Positions 7,074 through 15,191 of a stretch of 32,477 bases of DNA are shown piece after piece (within the stretch, counting starts at the first letter, position 1; the number at the start of each line of letters is the position of its first letter). Both the position numbers and the translations under genes were made by a program. The notes under the pieces were generated by a model. The model was not told where the DNA came from. It searched no databases and was given only the letters and a program-made list of their open reading frames with translations. The DNA comes from Saprospiraceae bacterium (GTDB taxonomy: Bacteria; Bacteroidota; Bacteroidia; Chitinophagales; Saprospiraceae): the NCBI GenBank assembly GCA_020628145.1, contig JAHDFN010000019.1, positions 1-32,477 of the forward strand. Direction: 5' to 3'.

Positions 7074-8036
7074 ATGCTTTTCTCGAAACCACAAGGACTT
7101 TTCACAATAGGCCTCCTTTTAGGACTCCTCTTCTTTGCTTCATGTAGCAAGGAAAAAGTAGAGTACCCCTGGTCTTATGTTACATTGCCGGGATTGGAAC
7201 CCAAAACCGACATACACTTTTTATCTTCCAATCAAGGATTCATCAGTGGTGGAGAAAATTGGCAATCGGGAGAGATTCTCGAAACAGATGATGGCGGGGA
7301 AACATGGCAACAATTGTATTCCGGCGAACGAGTCGTATCAGCACTTGATTCCGATATCAATGGGCGTTTACATTTCAATGGATATTCAGGACTCTATGGA
7401 AGGGATCAGGATGATTTGAATATTTACGAACTCCTTACTTTTCACCCTTATGACGATATCAGCACCCATAATGGAGAACATATATTCTCCGTTTCGGGGC
7501 AATCACTTGTCACAGGAACGATAACAGAAGGCAATGCTTATGGTGATATTTTCAAGAATGATGAGTTCATTCATGATCTTGAAGCGATTGATCATGCCGA
7601 TGAAAACAACATCACCGTTTGCGGTCACGGACAAATCGTTTTTTCTAATGATAAAGGACAGAGTTGGAAAATACTTCCATATACAGGAGATTATTTCAAA
7701 GATGTACACTTCCCTACTCCTACAACCGGATATATCTGCGGCTTCAGTGGAAGCATTCTTAAATCGGAAGACGGCGGAGCAAATTGGGAATTCCTAAGGG
7801 ACGGGGATAAACTCCTTGTAAAAGACAAGAGATTCAGGGCCCTTCATTTCGAAAATGAATCCCACGGATATATTGTAGGTAATGGCGGTTTATGCTGGCG
7901 GACAACCAACGGGGGTGATAGTTGGGAAGTGATAAAAAAACTTCCGAATGAAGATTTTACCGGTGTTTTTGTCTTCGACTCTCACGCCTTTATCGTTTCC
8001 GAAGAAGGAAACCTAATTCGGGTTAATCACTTTTAA
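7074..8036 (+). CDS. Ycf48-like beta-propeller lipoprotein with BNR/Asp-box repeats
   Basis: About 320 residues from the ATG at 7074 (a TTG at 7059 is in frame but less likely). The signal peptide ends in a lipobox (FFASC), so the protein is anchored in the envelope. The mature part carries repeated Asp-box motifs of the form S/T-x-D/N-G-G-x-x-W: DDGGETW, NDKGQSW, SEDGGANW and TTNGGDSW. They are spaced as in photosystem II assembly factor Ycf48 and related propellers. In Bacteroidota such propellers are common surface or periplasmic proteins with no fixed enzymatic role. A 9-bp inverted repeat spans the gene's stop and that of its convergent neighbour. Confidence 0.85.
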   Translation: MLFSKPQGLFTIGLLLGLLFFASCSKEKVEYPWSYVTLPGLEPKTDIHFLSSNQGFISGGENWQSGEILETDDGGETWQQLYSGERVVSALDSDINGRLHFNGYSGLYGRDQDDLNIYELLTFHPYDDISTHNGEHIFSVSGQSLVTGTITEGNAYGDIFKNDEFIHDLEAIDHADENNITVCGHGQIVFSNDKGQSWKILPYTGDYFKDVHFPTPTTGYICGFSGSILKSEDGGANWEFLRDGDKLLVKDKRFRALHFENESHGYIVGNGGLCWRTTNGGDSWEVIKKLPNEDFTGVFVFDSHAFIVSEEGNLIRVNHF

Positions 8037-8050
8037 CTATCAACCCGAAT
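8016..8050. terminator. Inverted repeat spanning two convergent stop codons
   Basis: ATTCGGGTT (8016-8024) and AACCCGAAT (8042-8050) are perfect 9-bp arms separated by 17 nt that contain both stop codons. No T-run follows on either strand, so it may act as a weak bidirectional terminator or as a 3'-end stabiliser rather than a classical terminator. Confidence 0.5.
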
Positions 8051-8486
8051 AATCGGCTATGATTTGCCAACGTCCATCCATTTTCTTAACTAGCAATAGG
8101 AAATGCCCATCCAAAACCTCTCCTGAAGAACGAGTCAATATATATTTCCCCGTAACGGAGACTACTTTTTTACTTTGACGGATAACACGTATCAATTCGA
8201 AATCCAAATGCCCCATCGCTTCCTTATCGGGATAGGCTTTTTTATAATTAGACAAAGTGTTTTGCCAGCCGAAAGTCACTCCTTTAGGACTGATGAATTG
8301 CAATTCTTCTGATTGATGATACCCTTGCATGAAACCTTCAACATCTCCTCTGTTCCAATCATTCCTCTGTTGCTCCAATAAAGCCTTCACCTCCCGCTCA
8401 GCCTTGCTTTGTGAATAAGCCATATCAATACCTAAAACCATTAGAAACATCAATGGTAAAATCCTTTTAATTTGTAATACCTCCAT
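8040..8486 (-). CDS. Exported DUF4440/SnoaL-like (NTF2 fold) protein
   Basis: A 148-residue protein. Residues 1-25 are a signal peptide ending in AYSQ. The rest matches the small NTF2-like fold of DUF4440 proteins: an N-terminal helix with WNRGDVEGFM, then FISPKGVTFGW, and a C-terminal sheet ending in DGRWQIIADYSG. Members form cone-shaped dimers with a pocket and are often of unknown function. No catalytic residues can be assigned. The gene is alone on the minus strand between two rightward genes; its stop lies 3 bp from the convergent Ycf48-like gene. Family call good, function unknown. Confidence 0.85.
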   Translation of the reverse strand: MEVLQIKRILPLMFLMVLGIDMAYSQSKAEREVKALLEQQRNDWNRGDVEGFMQGYHQSEELQFISPKGVTFGWQNTLSNYKKAYPDKEAMGHLDFELIRVIRQSKKVVSVTGKYILTRSSGEVLDGHFLLLVKKMDGRWQIIADYSG

Positions 8487-8538
8487 CTTCCAAATTAGAC
8501 AAAAAAGATAAAAATCATATCATTACGGTCTGATTGGA

Positions 8539-8568
8539 TTGTAAATTAGGGTGAAATCACTACATTTA
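8539..8568 (+). promoter_or_regulatory. Promoter of the nucleoside transporter gene
   Basis: TTG at 8539-8541 (-33) and TACATTTA at 8561-8568 (-7, last base off consensus) are 19 bp apart. The predicted transcription start is about 8575, almost exactly where the leader hairpin at 8577 begins. Confidence 0.6.
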
Positions 8569-8576
8569 GGTTACAT

Positions 8577-8600
8577 ACCGGAAGAGGTTACTCCTCCGGT
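8577..8600 (+). promoter_or_regulatory. Hairpin at the 5' end of the transporter leader
   Basis: ACCGGA-A-GAG pairs with CTC-C-TCCGGT, with one A-C mismatch and a GTTA tetraloop (nine base pairs). It sits at the predicted 5' end of a leader of about 60 nt and has no T-run after it, so it is not a terminator. It may protect the mRNA 5' end or bind a regulator. Confidence 0.5.
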
Positions 8601-8637
8601 TCAAGTTTAAAACTGATTAAACAAACAAAACGGGGCA

Positions 8638-10035
8638 ATGGAATTATTGGGCGATATTTTTAGGGGTCTTATCGGAATGGCAGCGATGATCGGATTCGCT
8701 TACCTATTGAGTTCCAACAAAAAGAATATCAACTGGGTATTGGTGGGCAAAGGATTGTTGTTACAATTATTCCTAGCATTCCTGATGTTGAAAGTACCAT
8801 TTGTCAGGGCTGTTTTCCAATATATTGCCGATTCATTCGTCCGATTACTCAGCTTTACAGACGAGGGTGTCAAATTCGTCTTTAGCGATATGTGGTACAC
8901 CCAACCTCAATTCAATACGGTAAATGTACCGGATGCTACAGGACGAATGATCCCGGCAGACAATATAATCATGACAGACCCGGCTACCGGGGACGCTAAG
9001 CCGGCCGACAGTTTCCAAATTCCGTTTATGTTCGCATTCAGGGTGTTACCGACCGTGGTTTTCTTTTCTGCATTTTCGGCCATGTTGTATTATTTGGGTA
9101 TCCTACAGAAAATCATTTATGCATTTGCCTGGGTCATGAGTAAAGTGATGAGGCTTTCCGGTGCTGAGAGTATTGCTGCTGCTGCTAATGTATTCATTGG
9201 ACAAACGGAAGCCCCTTTGGTTATCAAACCTTATTTGGACAAGATGACAAAATCGGAAATCATGTGTCTGATGACAGGAGGTATGGCGACCATCGCCGGT
9301 GGTGTGTTTGCCTTATTCGTCATATTTCTTGGTGATGAATTTGCCATCCACTTCCTCATAGCCTCTATCGTATCTGCTCCGGCAGCTATCGTTGCCGCCA
9401 AAATCATGTATCCCGAAGTCAACGAAGATGACATCAATACCGACTTGAATGTCCCTAAGGATAAAATAGGCGTCAATCTTTTGGATGCCATCTCCCGGGG
9501 AACCACCGACGGTATCAAGTTGGCGGTTAATGTAGGAGCCATGCTTATTGTTTTCATCGCTCTTGTCGCATTTGTCAATTATATCCTTTCCTTATTGGGA
9601 GGTTTTACCGGTTTGAATGAAATAATAGCATCTTCTACGGGGGGCAATTTCAGCAGCCTTTCATTGGAATATATACTAGGGATGCTCTTTGCTCCCGTAG
9701 CTTGGCTATTAGGTGTTCCGGCTCAGGATATTACACTTGTGGGTCAATTATTGGGGAAGAAAACCGTTGTCAATGAGGTTGTAGCCTATGTAGATTTGGG
9801 TATTTTCATGAAGGATGCCGCAATTAATCTACATCCGAAATCGGTTCTGATTGCCACTTATGCATTGTGTGGTTTTGCCAATTTTTCATCTATTGGTATT
9901 CAAATCGGAGGAATAGGAGCCATTGCTCCCGAGCAGAGGGGTACATTAGCTCAATTCGGTCTTAAAGCCATGATTGGAGGAACGATAGCCTGTTTCCTCA
10001 CTGCTGCCATTGCAGGTATGTTCTATAATATTTGA
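8638..10035 (+). CDS. Concentrative nucleoside transporter (CNT/NupC family)
   Basis: A 465-residue integral membrane protein that takes up nucleosides with a sodium or proton gradient. The family signature GQTEAPLVIKPYL lies at 188-200, followed by MTGGMATIAGGVFALFVIF (212-230); these form the substrate and cation-binding core of CNT proteins. About ten hydrophobic segments are visible, with a polar periplasmic-type insert at about 85-127. The C-terminal transport half (about 290-460) is complete. It has its own promoter and leader hairpin and is followed after 3 bp by a lipoprotein gene, which is probably co-transcribed. The specific nucleoside preference cannot be read from the sequence. 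Confidence 0.93.
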   Translation: MELLGDIFRGLIGMAAMIGFAYLLSSNKKNINWVLVGKGLLLQLFLAFLMLKVPFVRAVFQYIADSFVRLLSFTDEGVKFVFSDMWYTQPQFNTVNVPDATGRMIPADNIIMTDPATGDAKPADSFQIPFMFAFRVLPTVVFFSAFSAMLYYLGILQKIIYAFAWVMSKVMRLSGAESIAAAANVFIGQTEAPLVIKPYLDKMTKSEIMCLMTGGMATIAGGVFALFVIFLGDEFAIHFLIASIVSAPAAIVAAKIMYPEVNEDDINTDLNVPKDKIGVNLLDAISRGTTDGIKLAVNVGAMLIVFIALVAFVNYILSLLGGFTGLNEIIASSTGGNFSSLSLEYILGMLFAPVAWLLGVPAQDITLVGQLLGKKTVVNEVVAYVDLGIFMKDAAINLHPKSVLIATYALCGFANFSSIGIQIGGIGAIAPEQRGTLAQFGLKAMIGGTIACFLTAAIAGMFYNI

Positions 10036-10038
10036 TAG

Positions 10039-10698
10039 ATGAGATTTTTAGTTTTTTCCCTTTTTGTGTTCTTCCTCGCTTCTTGTTTTTCCGACAAACA
10101 CCATCAGCAAGAAGACCCTTCTGAAAATACAGATAGCCAAACGCTTGTCCGTACTTATTCCCTTTACGGAATAGATACGGCTTTCATGCGTGAATACGGA
10201 GAACTGACTCGCATCATCAAAAAGGATTCTACCATATTGGAATATTGTAAAGATAGTGTGGAGAGTTACCACTACACCGGCAAAACAATTAGGAATAACC
10301 AAAGGCTCTGTTTCCCAAAAGAATATTTCGGTAAAGGGAAAATTTTAGTTCCTGAAAAGACACATAAGGTTGCCAAAGTATTTAGGGGAATGGAAATTAA
10401 AAGAACGTTCGAATTGAATTCGGGAGGAAGACCCTATCAAATTTTCGAAGTACAATCCATAATAGCTACGAGCATCTCAATGGATACTATATTAATGAGA
10501 AGTAAGGAATTCTGGAATGAGGAACTCGGTTCCCTGCTTCGATTCGATGAAAATATTGCAAGAAAGAAAAGAAGATTAATCAAAGTCGAAAAATTCGACA
10601 AACATCCCGGATTGGCTCCTGATCTACTACATCAGTTATGCAAGGATTCTTCTACATGGATCACCAGAAACCCCGATGACGGCAAACTCTGGTTTTAA
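10039..10698 (+). CDS. Putative lipoprotein, unknown function
   Basis: A 219-residue protein with a signal peptide and lipobox (FFLASC, Cys-16), followed by a His/Gln/Asp-rich linker, then a mixed alpha/beta domain rich in charged residues. I do not recognise the family. The 3-bp gap after the nucleoside transporter indicates one transcript and perhaps a periplasmic role linked to nucleoside uptake, but nothing in the sequence proves this. Its stop codon overlaps that of the convergent ribF fusion by four bases. Confidence 0.75.
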   Translation: MRFLVFSLFVFFLASCFSDKHHQQEDPSENTDSQTLVRTYSLYGIDTAFMREYGELTRIIKKDSTILEYCKDSVESYHYTGKTIRNNQRLCFPKEYFGKGKILVPEKTHKVAKVFRGMEIKRTFELNSGGRPYQIFEVQSIIATSISMDTILMRSKEFWNEELGSLLRFDENIARKKRRLIKVEKFDKHPGLAPDLLHQLCKDSSTWITRNPDDGKLWF

Positions 10699-12701
10699 TT
10701 CCAACCCAAATCCTTGAAGAATTTCCTTCTTCTGATAAAATATTGCCAAATGATGCTCTTCTTATAGATTCCTTTACGGTTATAGGATCCAATGCTTATT
10801 TTTTCTATGGCTTCCTGTTCTTCATACCGTTGTTTACGAATTGCCGATCTTAAACTGAAAAAATCCCAATGGGCTTGTACGATGGCTTGTACATGACCGA
10901 TTTTCCCTTGCATAAGGAACCTGATCCCTGCCACACCATCCAAGACCAACCTCAGAGGAAGCAACCAAATCAGTTTTCCTTTCCTTTCATTTTTCAGCAA
11001 TGTAATCAGACTATTCCTAAAATTCAGAAAAGTCTTATGGGGGTTAGTTGCATTCAAAGTCGCTCCTCCAACATGATATACTACTGATTTGGGTTTCACC
11101 ATCACTTTATATCCTGCCCTTTTCAACCGCCAACAAAAATCTATTTCTTCCATATGAGCAAAATATCTTTCATCAAATCCTCCCAATATCCTAAACAGCT
11201 CCTTCCTTACGAAAAGGGCTGCCCCACTTGCCCAAAAAACCTCATCGCTATTGTCATATTGCCCCCTATCCTGTTCTGTAGTATCAAAAATACGTCCCCT
11301 ACAAAACGGATAGCCCCATTTATCCATCCAACCTCCCGCACCGCCGGCATATTCAAAATAATTTTTCTTGGCATAGGTAAGAATCTTAGGTTGGCAGGCA
11401 CCAACGGTCTTATCCCTTTCCATCAGTTCTATAATGGGCTCAATCCATCCTTTTTCTGGCTCAACATCGGAATTCAGTAAGACCAAATAATCGGCATGGA
11501 CTTTTTTCAGTGCTTCGTTATAACCTTTGGCAAAACCATGATTCTCCTTGAACTGAATCAACTTTACTTGTGGAAAATTATTTTCTATGAAAGTAGAAGA
11601 ACCATCAATCGAAGCATTATCGGCTACATAGATATCCAAATTCCCATAGGAACTGAAAAGGACATACGGCAAGAACTCCTTCAAATAATCACGTCCGTTA
11701 TAATTAAGTATGACTACAGCTACTTTGGGCAATCCTTTGGTCTGCAGAGTTTCCGTTTCTGTTTTGGACGTCTCACCCAAAACAGCCAGGGCATTCGCCT
11801 TATCTCTAATCAACTGCTGTTTCAGGGCATCTAAACCAGGAAATTTTTCATCATTCCTTATCCTTCTAACAAAATCTATCTTCAGTTTTTGTCCATAGAT
11901 ATCCTTATCAAAATCGAAAATATTGACTTCGCATACATAATTATCATGATTATCCAAAGTGGGTCTTTTCCCTAAATAGAGCATTCCATCATAACGATGA
12001 CCATCATAATGGACATAAACCGCATAAATCCCATCGCCGGGAATGAGCTTATGTTTATCTTTCATATCAAGATTCGCCGTTGGAAAACCGATTTCCTTTC
12101 CGATGGCTTGTCCCCTGACCACTTCTCCTGCAAGGGAAAAATAATGGTTCAACAATTCCGTAGCAGGAATGATCTCCCCTTGTAAAAGGGCTTTCCTTAC
12201 CTTGGTAGAACTCACCGCAATATGATCGACCTCCTGCTTGGGAATTTCTTCTACTTCATACCCCAATTCCTTATGATACTGTTTCAACAGTTCAATATTG
12301 CCCATACGATGTTTTCCGAATTTATGATCATAACCGATGACGATTCTTGCCGGTTTGAAGTATCGGACAAGAAAATTCTTAATATAATCTTCGGGAGGCT
12401 GTTGGGAAAAACCCTTAGTGAAAGGGACAAAAACCAAATGATCGATTCCATAACGATTAACCAACTCCACTTTTTCGTGTACGGTAGTCAATAACCGAAG
12501 CGATTTATCATCCGGATTGACGACTAACCTTGGGTGGGGATGAAAAGTAACGAGTACACTTTCACCATCTACTTCCTTGGCCAATTGCCTAACTCGTTCC
12601 AAGATTTTCTGATGACCGGCATGCACCCCATCAAAGGAACCAATAGTAATTACCGCATTCCTGAATTCATCCAGTTTTGATAAATCTGTATAGACTTTCA
12701 T
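10695..12701 (-). CDS. ribF: RibF (riboflavin kinase/FAD synthetase) fused to a family 2 glycosyltransferase
   Basis: A 668-residue fusion. Residues 1-305 are a full-length RibF: the FMN adenylyltransferase part has GSFDGVHAGH (21-30), and the riboflavin kinase part has GFPTAN (205-210) and GIYAVYV (224-230). It makes FMN and FAD from riboflavin in the cytoplasm. After a short Thr/Lys/Glu linker (about 308-325), residues 327-668 are a GT2 (GT-A fold) enzyme with VVILNYNG (329-336), VADNASIDGS (359-368), the DxD-like LNSDVEP (409-415), and the acceptor/base region GGFDERYFAHMEEIDFCWR (507-525), as in WbbL-type rhamnosyltransferases. The frame is continuous across the junction. An in-frame TTG at 11732 could start a separate glycosyltransferase product. 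Both domains look intact. Confidence 0.93.
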   Translation of the reverse strand: MKVYTDLSKLDEFRNAVITIGSFDGVHAGHQKILERVRQLAKEVDGESVLVTFHPHPRLVVNPDDKSLRLLTTVHEKVELVNRYGIDHLVFVPFTKGFSQQPPEDYIKNFLVRYFKPARIVIGYDHKFGKHRMGNIELLKQYHKELGYEVEEIPKQEVDHIAVSSTKVRKALLQGEIIPATELLNHYFSLAGEVVRGQAIGKEIGFPTANLDMKDKHKLIPGDGIYAVYVHYDGHRYDGMLYLGKRPTLDNHDNYVCEVNIFDFDKDIYGQKLKIDFVRRIRNDEKFPGLDALKQQLIRDKANALAVLGETSKTETETLQTKGLPKVAVVILNYNGRDYLKEFLPYVLFSSYGNLDIYVADNASIDGSSTFIENNFPQVKLIQFKENHGFAKGYNEALKKVHADYLVLLNSDVEPEKGWIEPIIELMERDKTVGACQPKILTYAKKNYFEYAGGAGGWMDKWGYPFCRGRIFDTTEQDRGQYDNSDEVFWASGAALFVRKELFRILGGFDERYFAHMEEIDFCWRLKRAGYKVMVKPKSVVYHVGGATLNATNPHKTFLNFRNSLITLLKNERKGKLIWLLPLRLVLDGVAGIRFLMQGKIGHVQAIVQAHWDFFSLRSAIRKQRYEEQEAIEKISIGSYNRKGIYKKSIIWQYFIRRRKFFKDLGWN

Positions 12702-12749
12702 TAGTAATTGTAAGGAAGGGTAAGTCTGCTTCCTAACTCAGATGTTTTC

Positions 12750-12757
12750 CCAAATTA
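12750..12757 (-). promoter_or_regulatory. Putative -7 element of the ribF fusion
   Basis: The minus strand reads TAATTTGG, one base from the consensus, with a TTG about 21 bp upstream, 49 bases before the ATG at 12701. It is back to back with the mrp promoter. Confidence 0.3.
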
Positions 12758-12789
12758 ATTTCCGAATGTGAATTTATACAATTCCTCGT

Positions 12790-12797
12790 TACCTTTG
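12790..12797 (+). promoter_or_regulatory. -7 element of mrp
   Basis: TAccTTTG followed by CAT is an exact TAnnTTTG match, 24 bases before the ATG at 12821. It drives mrp and possibly nfu and pyrF. Confidence 0.6.
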
Positions 12798-12820
12798 CAT
12801 TCTGATACAAAATTCAAGCG

Positions 12821-13909
12821 ATGATTGAGGAAAAAAAAGTGGTAGAAGCATTATGCAAGGTCAGGAATCCACAAAACGGAAAGGATCTGATTTCGGGCAA
12901 TTCGGTTAAAAACCTGAAAATAGAGGGTCATCAGGTTAATCTTACCTTATTATTGTCCCAGCTCAATTTCGAGGGGAAGGCGGAAATGAATTTCACCATT
13001 ATGTCGGAAATCCAAAAGATTTACCCTCAAGCCGAGGTCAATATCCATTTGGAAACACAGACCCCACAATCACAAAAAACATCAAGTTCCCTGCCCCATG
13101 TGAAAAATATTATCGCTGTTGCATCCGGTAAAGGAGGTGTCGGCAAATCTACTGTTGCGGTAAATCTGGCTTTGGGGCTGAAAGAACTGGGTGCCCGTGT
13201 CGGTCTAATCGATGCCGATTTGTACGGCCCGTCCATTCCCACCATGTTCGGCATGCAAGGGCAGCGGCCCAAAGTCGCAACGGTTAATGGACAACCCAGG
13301 CTCACCCCACTTGAAAGTCATGGCATTCATGTGATGTCTATTGGTTTCATCATAGAACCCGAACAGGCTGTTGTTCTCCGAGGTCCGCGGCTTGGTGGAA
13401 TCATCAGACAGTTTATCCAGGAATGTGTATGGCCGGAGCTGGATTATATTGTAGTTGATCTTCCTCCGGGAACGGGCGATATCCAACTCACATTGGTACA
13501 AACCGTCCCCTTGACCGGTGCAGTGATTGTCACTACACCCCAGGAAGTAGCGGTAGTGGATGCGGTTAAGGCCATGAATATGTTTTTACTGCCCAATGTC
13601 AATGTGCCGATTCTGGGTGTTGTGGAAAACATGGCTTGGTTTACCCCTAAGGAATTACCCGATAATAAATATTACCTATTCGGGAAAGGAGGAGGAAAGA
13701 AACTGGTACAGATGAGTGGTTCCATGTTATTGGGACAAATTCCGATTGTTCAAAGTATCCGGGAAGCAGGTGATCAGGGACTGCCGGCCATTACCTCATC
13801 CGATCCGATAGTGAAGGATGCCTTTTTGGAATTGGCCAAGAATACGGCTCGTCAAATTGCCATGAGAAATGAAATGTTGCCTCCTACCCGCATTGTGGGA
13901 ATGAAGTAA
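12821..13909 (+). CDS. mrp: Mrp/ApbC-type P-loop ATPase, Fe-S cluster carrier
   Basis: A 362-residue cytosolic ATPase that carries or inserts Fe-S clusters. Residues 1-80 are a MIP18/DUF59 domain. The deviant Walker A GKGGVGKST is at 103-111, DADLYGPSIP at 131-140 and DLPPGTGD at 213-220. The CxxC that holds the bridging cluster in E. coli ApbC is missing: the matching region (271-289, MAWFTPKELPDNKYYLFG) has no cysteine, and the protein has only Cys-12 and Cys-202. The gene starts a rightward cluster with nfu (97 bp on) and pyrF, and has a consensus -7 element. Family assignment firm. Confidence 0.93.
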   Translation: MIEEKKVVEALCKVRNPQNGKDLISGNSVKNLKIEGHQVNLTLLLSQLNFEGKAEMNFTIMSEIQKIYPQAEVNIHLETQTPQSQKTSSSLPHVKNIIAVASGKGGVGKSTVAVNLALGLKELGARVGLIDADLYGPSIPTMFGMQGQRPKVATVNGQPRLTPLESHGIHVMSIGFIIEPEQAVVLRGPRLGGIIRQFIQECVWPELDYIVVDLPPGTGDIQLTLVQTVPLTGAVIVTTPQEVAVVDAVKAMNMFLLPNVNVPILGVVENMAWFTPKELPDNKYYLFGKGGGKKLVQMSGSMLLGQIPIVQSIREAGDQGLPAITSSDPIVKDAFLELAKNTARQIAMRNEMLPPTRIVGMK

Positions 13910-13966
13910 TCCTTTCGGGTTGAATAAAAAGAATTTACAAAATCCTAATTTGAACCGAATATTACC

Positions 13967-13974
13967 TAGATTTG
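13967..13974 (+). promoter_or_regulatory. Putative -7 element of nfu
   Basis: TAgaTTTG matches the consensus, 32 bases before the ATG at 14007. A TTTG at 13949-13952 is only 14 bp away, shorter than usual. Confidence 0.4.
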
Positions 13975-14006
13975 TATGTATTACAATAGAATTGTACTAA
14001 ATTCCT

Positions 14007-14267
14007 ATGGATAACCAAATCAAAACAGATTTCCTCCAAAAAATTGAAAACGCACTGGATACCATCCGTCCACATTTGGAATTGGACGGTGGCAATGTAG
14101 CAGTCGTAGATTTAACCGATGACATGATTGTCCAAATCAAATGGATGGGGAATTGCTCTGCCTGTTCGATGTCTTCCATGACCATGCGTACAGGGATCGA
14201 AGAGACCCTCAAGAACAAAGTCCCGGAAGTCAAGGGGGTGATCGCTTTGAATGGTGTAGGTGTATGA
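14007..14267 (+). CDS. NifU-like Fe-S scaffold/carrier (Nfu)
   Basis: An 86-residue protein made only of the NifU C-terminal (Nfu) domain. The invariant CxxC is GNCSACSM (Cys-50, Cys-53), and the N-terminal helix ends in the family's RPHLELDGGNV motif. Nfu proteins bind a [4Fe-4S] cluster at the dimer interface and hand it to target enzymes. Its place right after mrp fits joint work in Fe-S delivery. It is 20 bp upstream of pyrF and probably shares a transcript with it. No truncation; the single-domain form is common. Confidence 0.93.
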   Translation: MDNQIKTDFLQKIENALDTIRPHLELDGGNVAVVDLTDDMIVQIKWMGNCSACSMSSMTMRTGIEETLKNKVPEVKGVIALNGVGV

Positions 14268-14287
14268 CTTCATCCTATTAAAACAGT

Positions 14288-15106
14288 ATGACCCGTTCAG
14301 AACTATCTTCCTTAATCATCGAAAAAAAATCCTATCTCTGTATCGGTTTGGATAGTGATATCCAACGCATTCCCCAACATCTTCTTTCCTACGATGATCC
14401 TGTTTTTGAATTCAACAAACAAATCATAGACGCTACCCAGGATTTATGCATCGGTTATAAACCGAATATCGCATTTTACGAATCCGGTGGTTCTGCCGGA
14501 TGGGCAACATTGGAAAAAACATTGGCATACATTCCTAAAGAACATTTCACCATTGCCGATGCCAAACGGGGTGATATCGGCAATACATCAAAAATGTATG
14601 CCCGAGCTTTTTTCGAGCAAATGGATTTCGATGCACTGACCATTGCTCCTTATATGGGAGAGGATTCGGTTAGGCCCTTTCTCGGTTTTGATGGGAAATG
14701 GGTCATTCTTCTGGCACTGACCTCCAATCCGGGAAGCAATGATTTCCAAAGGACTTTACAGGAAAACGAGGAACCGCTCTACCAGAAAGTAATCGGCAAG
14801 GCCAAGGAATGGTCAAGTTCGGAAGAAATGATGTTTGTCGTAGGAGCGACTCATGCCGAGGATTTCAGAAATATCAGAAAGACGGCTCCTGATCATTTCC
14901 TATTGGTTCCCGGAGTCGGTCAACAAGGAGGCGATCTCGCTACCCTGTCCCGTTTGGGTATGAATGACCAAGTGGGTTTGCTGGTCAATTCTTCAAGAGG
15001 GATTATCTATGCAGGCAGCGGAGAAGATTTCGCAGAAAAAGCCAGACGAGCCGCATTGAAACTACAACAGGAAATGGAAATTCTCCTTACTGAAAGATTC
15101 GGTTAA
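14288..15106 (+). CDS. pyrF: Orotidine 5'-phosphate decarboxylase
   Basis: A 272-residue cytosolic enzyme that decarboxylates OMP to UMP, the last step of de novo pyrimidine synthesis. The signature [10 protein letters not shown] (91-100) carries the catalytic Asp-Lys-Asp set (Asp-91, Lys-93, Asp-96). GLDSD (20-24) binds the nucleotide, and VPGVGQQGG in the C-terminal half is the phosphate loop. The length and the GNT ending of the motif are typical of the longer (type 2) PyrF. It follows nfu by 20 bp. Whether it is also transcribed from mrp is not clear from sequence. Confidence 0.96.
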   Translation: MTRSELSSLIIEKKSYLCIGLDSDIQRIPQHLLSYDDPVFEFNKQIIDATQDLCIGYKPNIAFYESGGSAGWATLEKTLAYIPKEHFTIADAKRGDIGNTSKMYARAFFEQMDFDALTIAPYMGEDSVRPFLGFDGKWVILLALTSNPGSNDFQRTLQENEEPLYQKVIGKAKEWSSSEEMMFVVGATHAEDFRNIRKTAPDHFLLVPGVGQQGGDLATLSRLGMNDQVGLLVNSSRGIIYAGSGEDFAEKARRAALKLQQEMEILLTERFG

Positions 15107-15140
15107 GTATTTCATTCCACTCAAATCACTTCAATTTTAG

Positions 15141-15148
15141 TATCTTCG
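15141..15148 (+). promoter_or_regulatory. Possible -7 element of the HerA-like gene
   Basis: TATCTTCG followed by CAG resembles TAnnTTTG with one mismatch, 44 bases before the ATG at 15192. No -33 match is evident. Confidence 0.3.
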
Positions 15149-15191
15149 CAGTGGTTTTACCGTCCTAATTTTAAGAAAACAATTGATCAAT

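Noticed and set aside
10048-10302. Minus-strand open frame of 84 codons within the lipoprotein gene
   Set aside because: It lies opposite a gene with a clear signal peptide and lipobox and has no recognisable domain; it is a shadow frame.
10690-10706. Stop-spanning hairpin at the lipoprotein/ribF convergent pair
   Set aside because: Only a GGTT/AACC pairing of four bases is present, which is too weak to claim.
12702-12820. FMN riboswitch upstream of ribF
   Set aside because: The leader is short and lacks the multi-helix conserved core; nothing in the divergent spacer resembles it.
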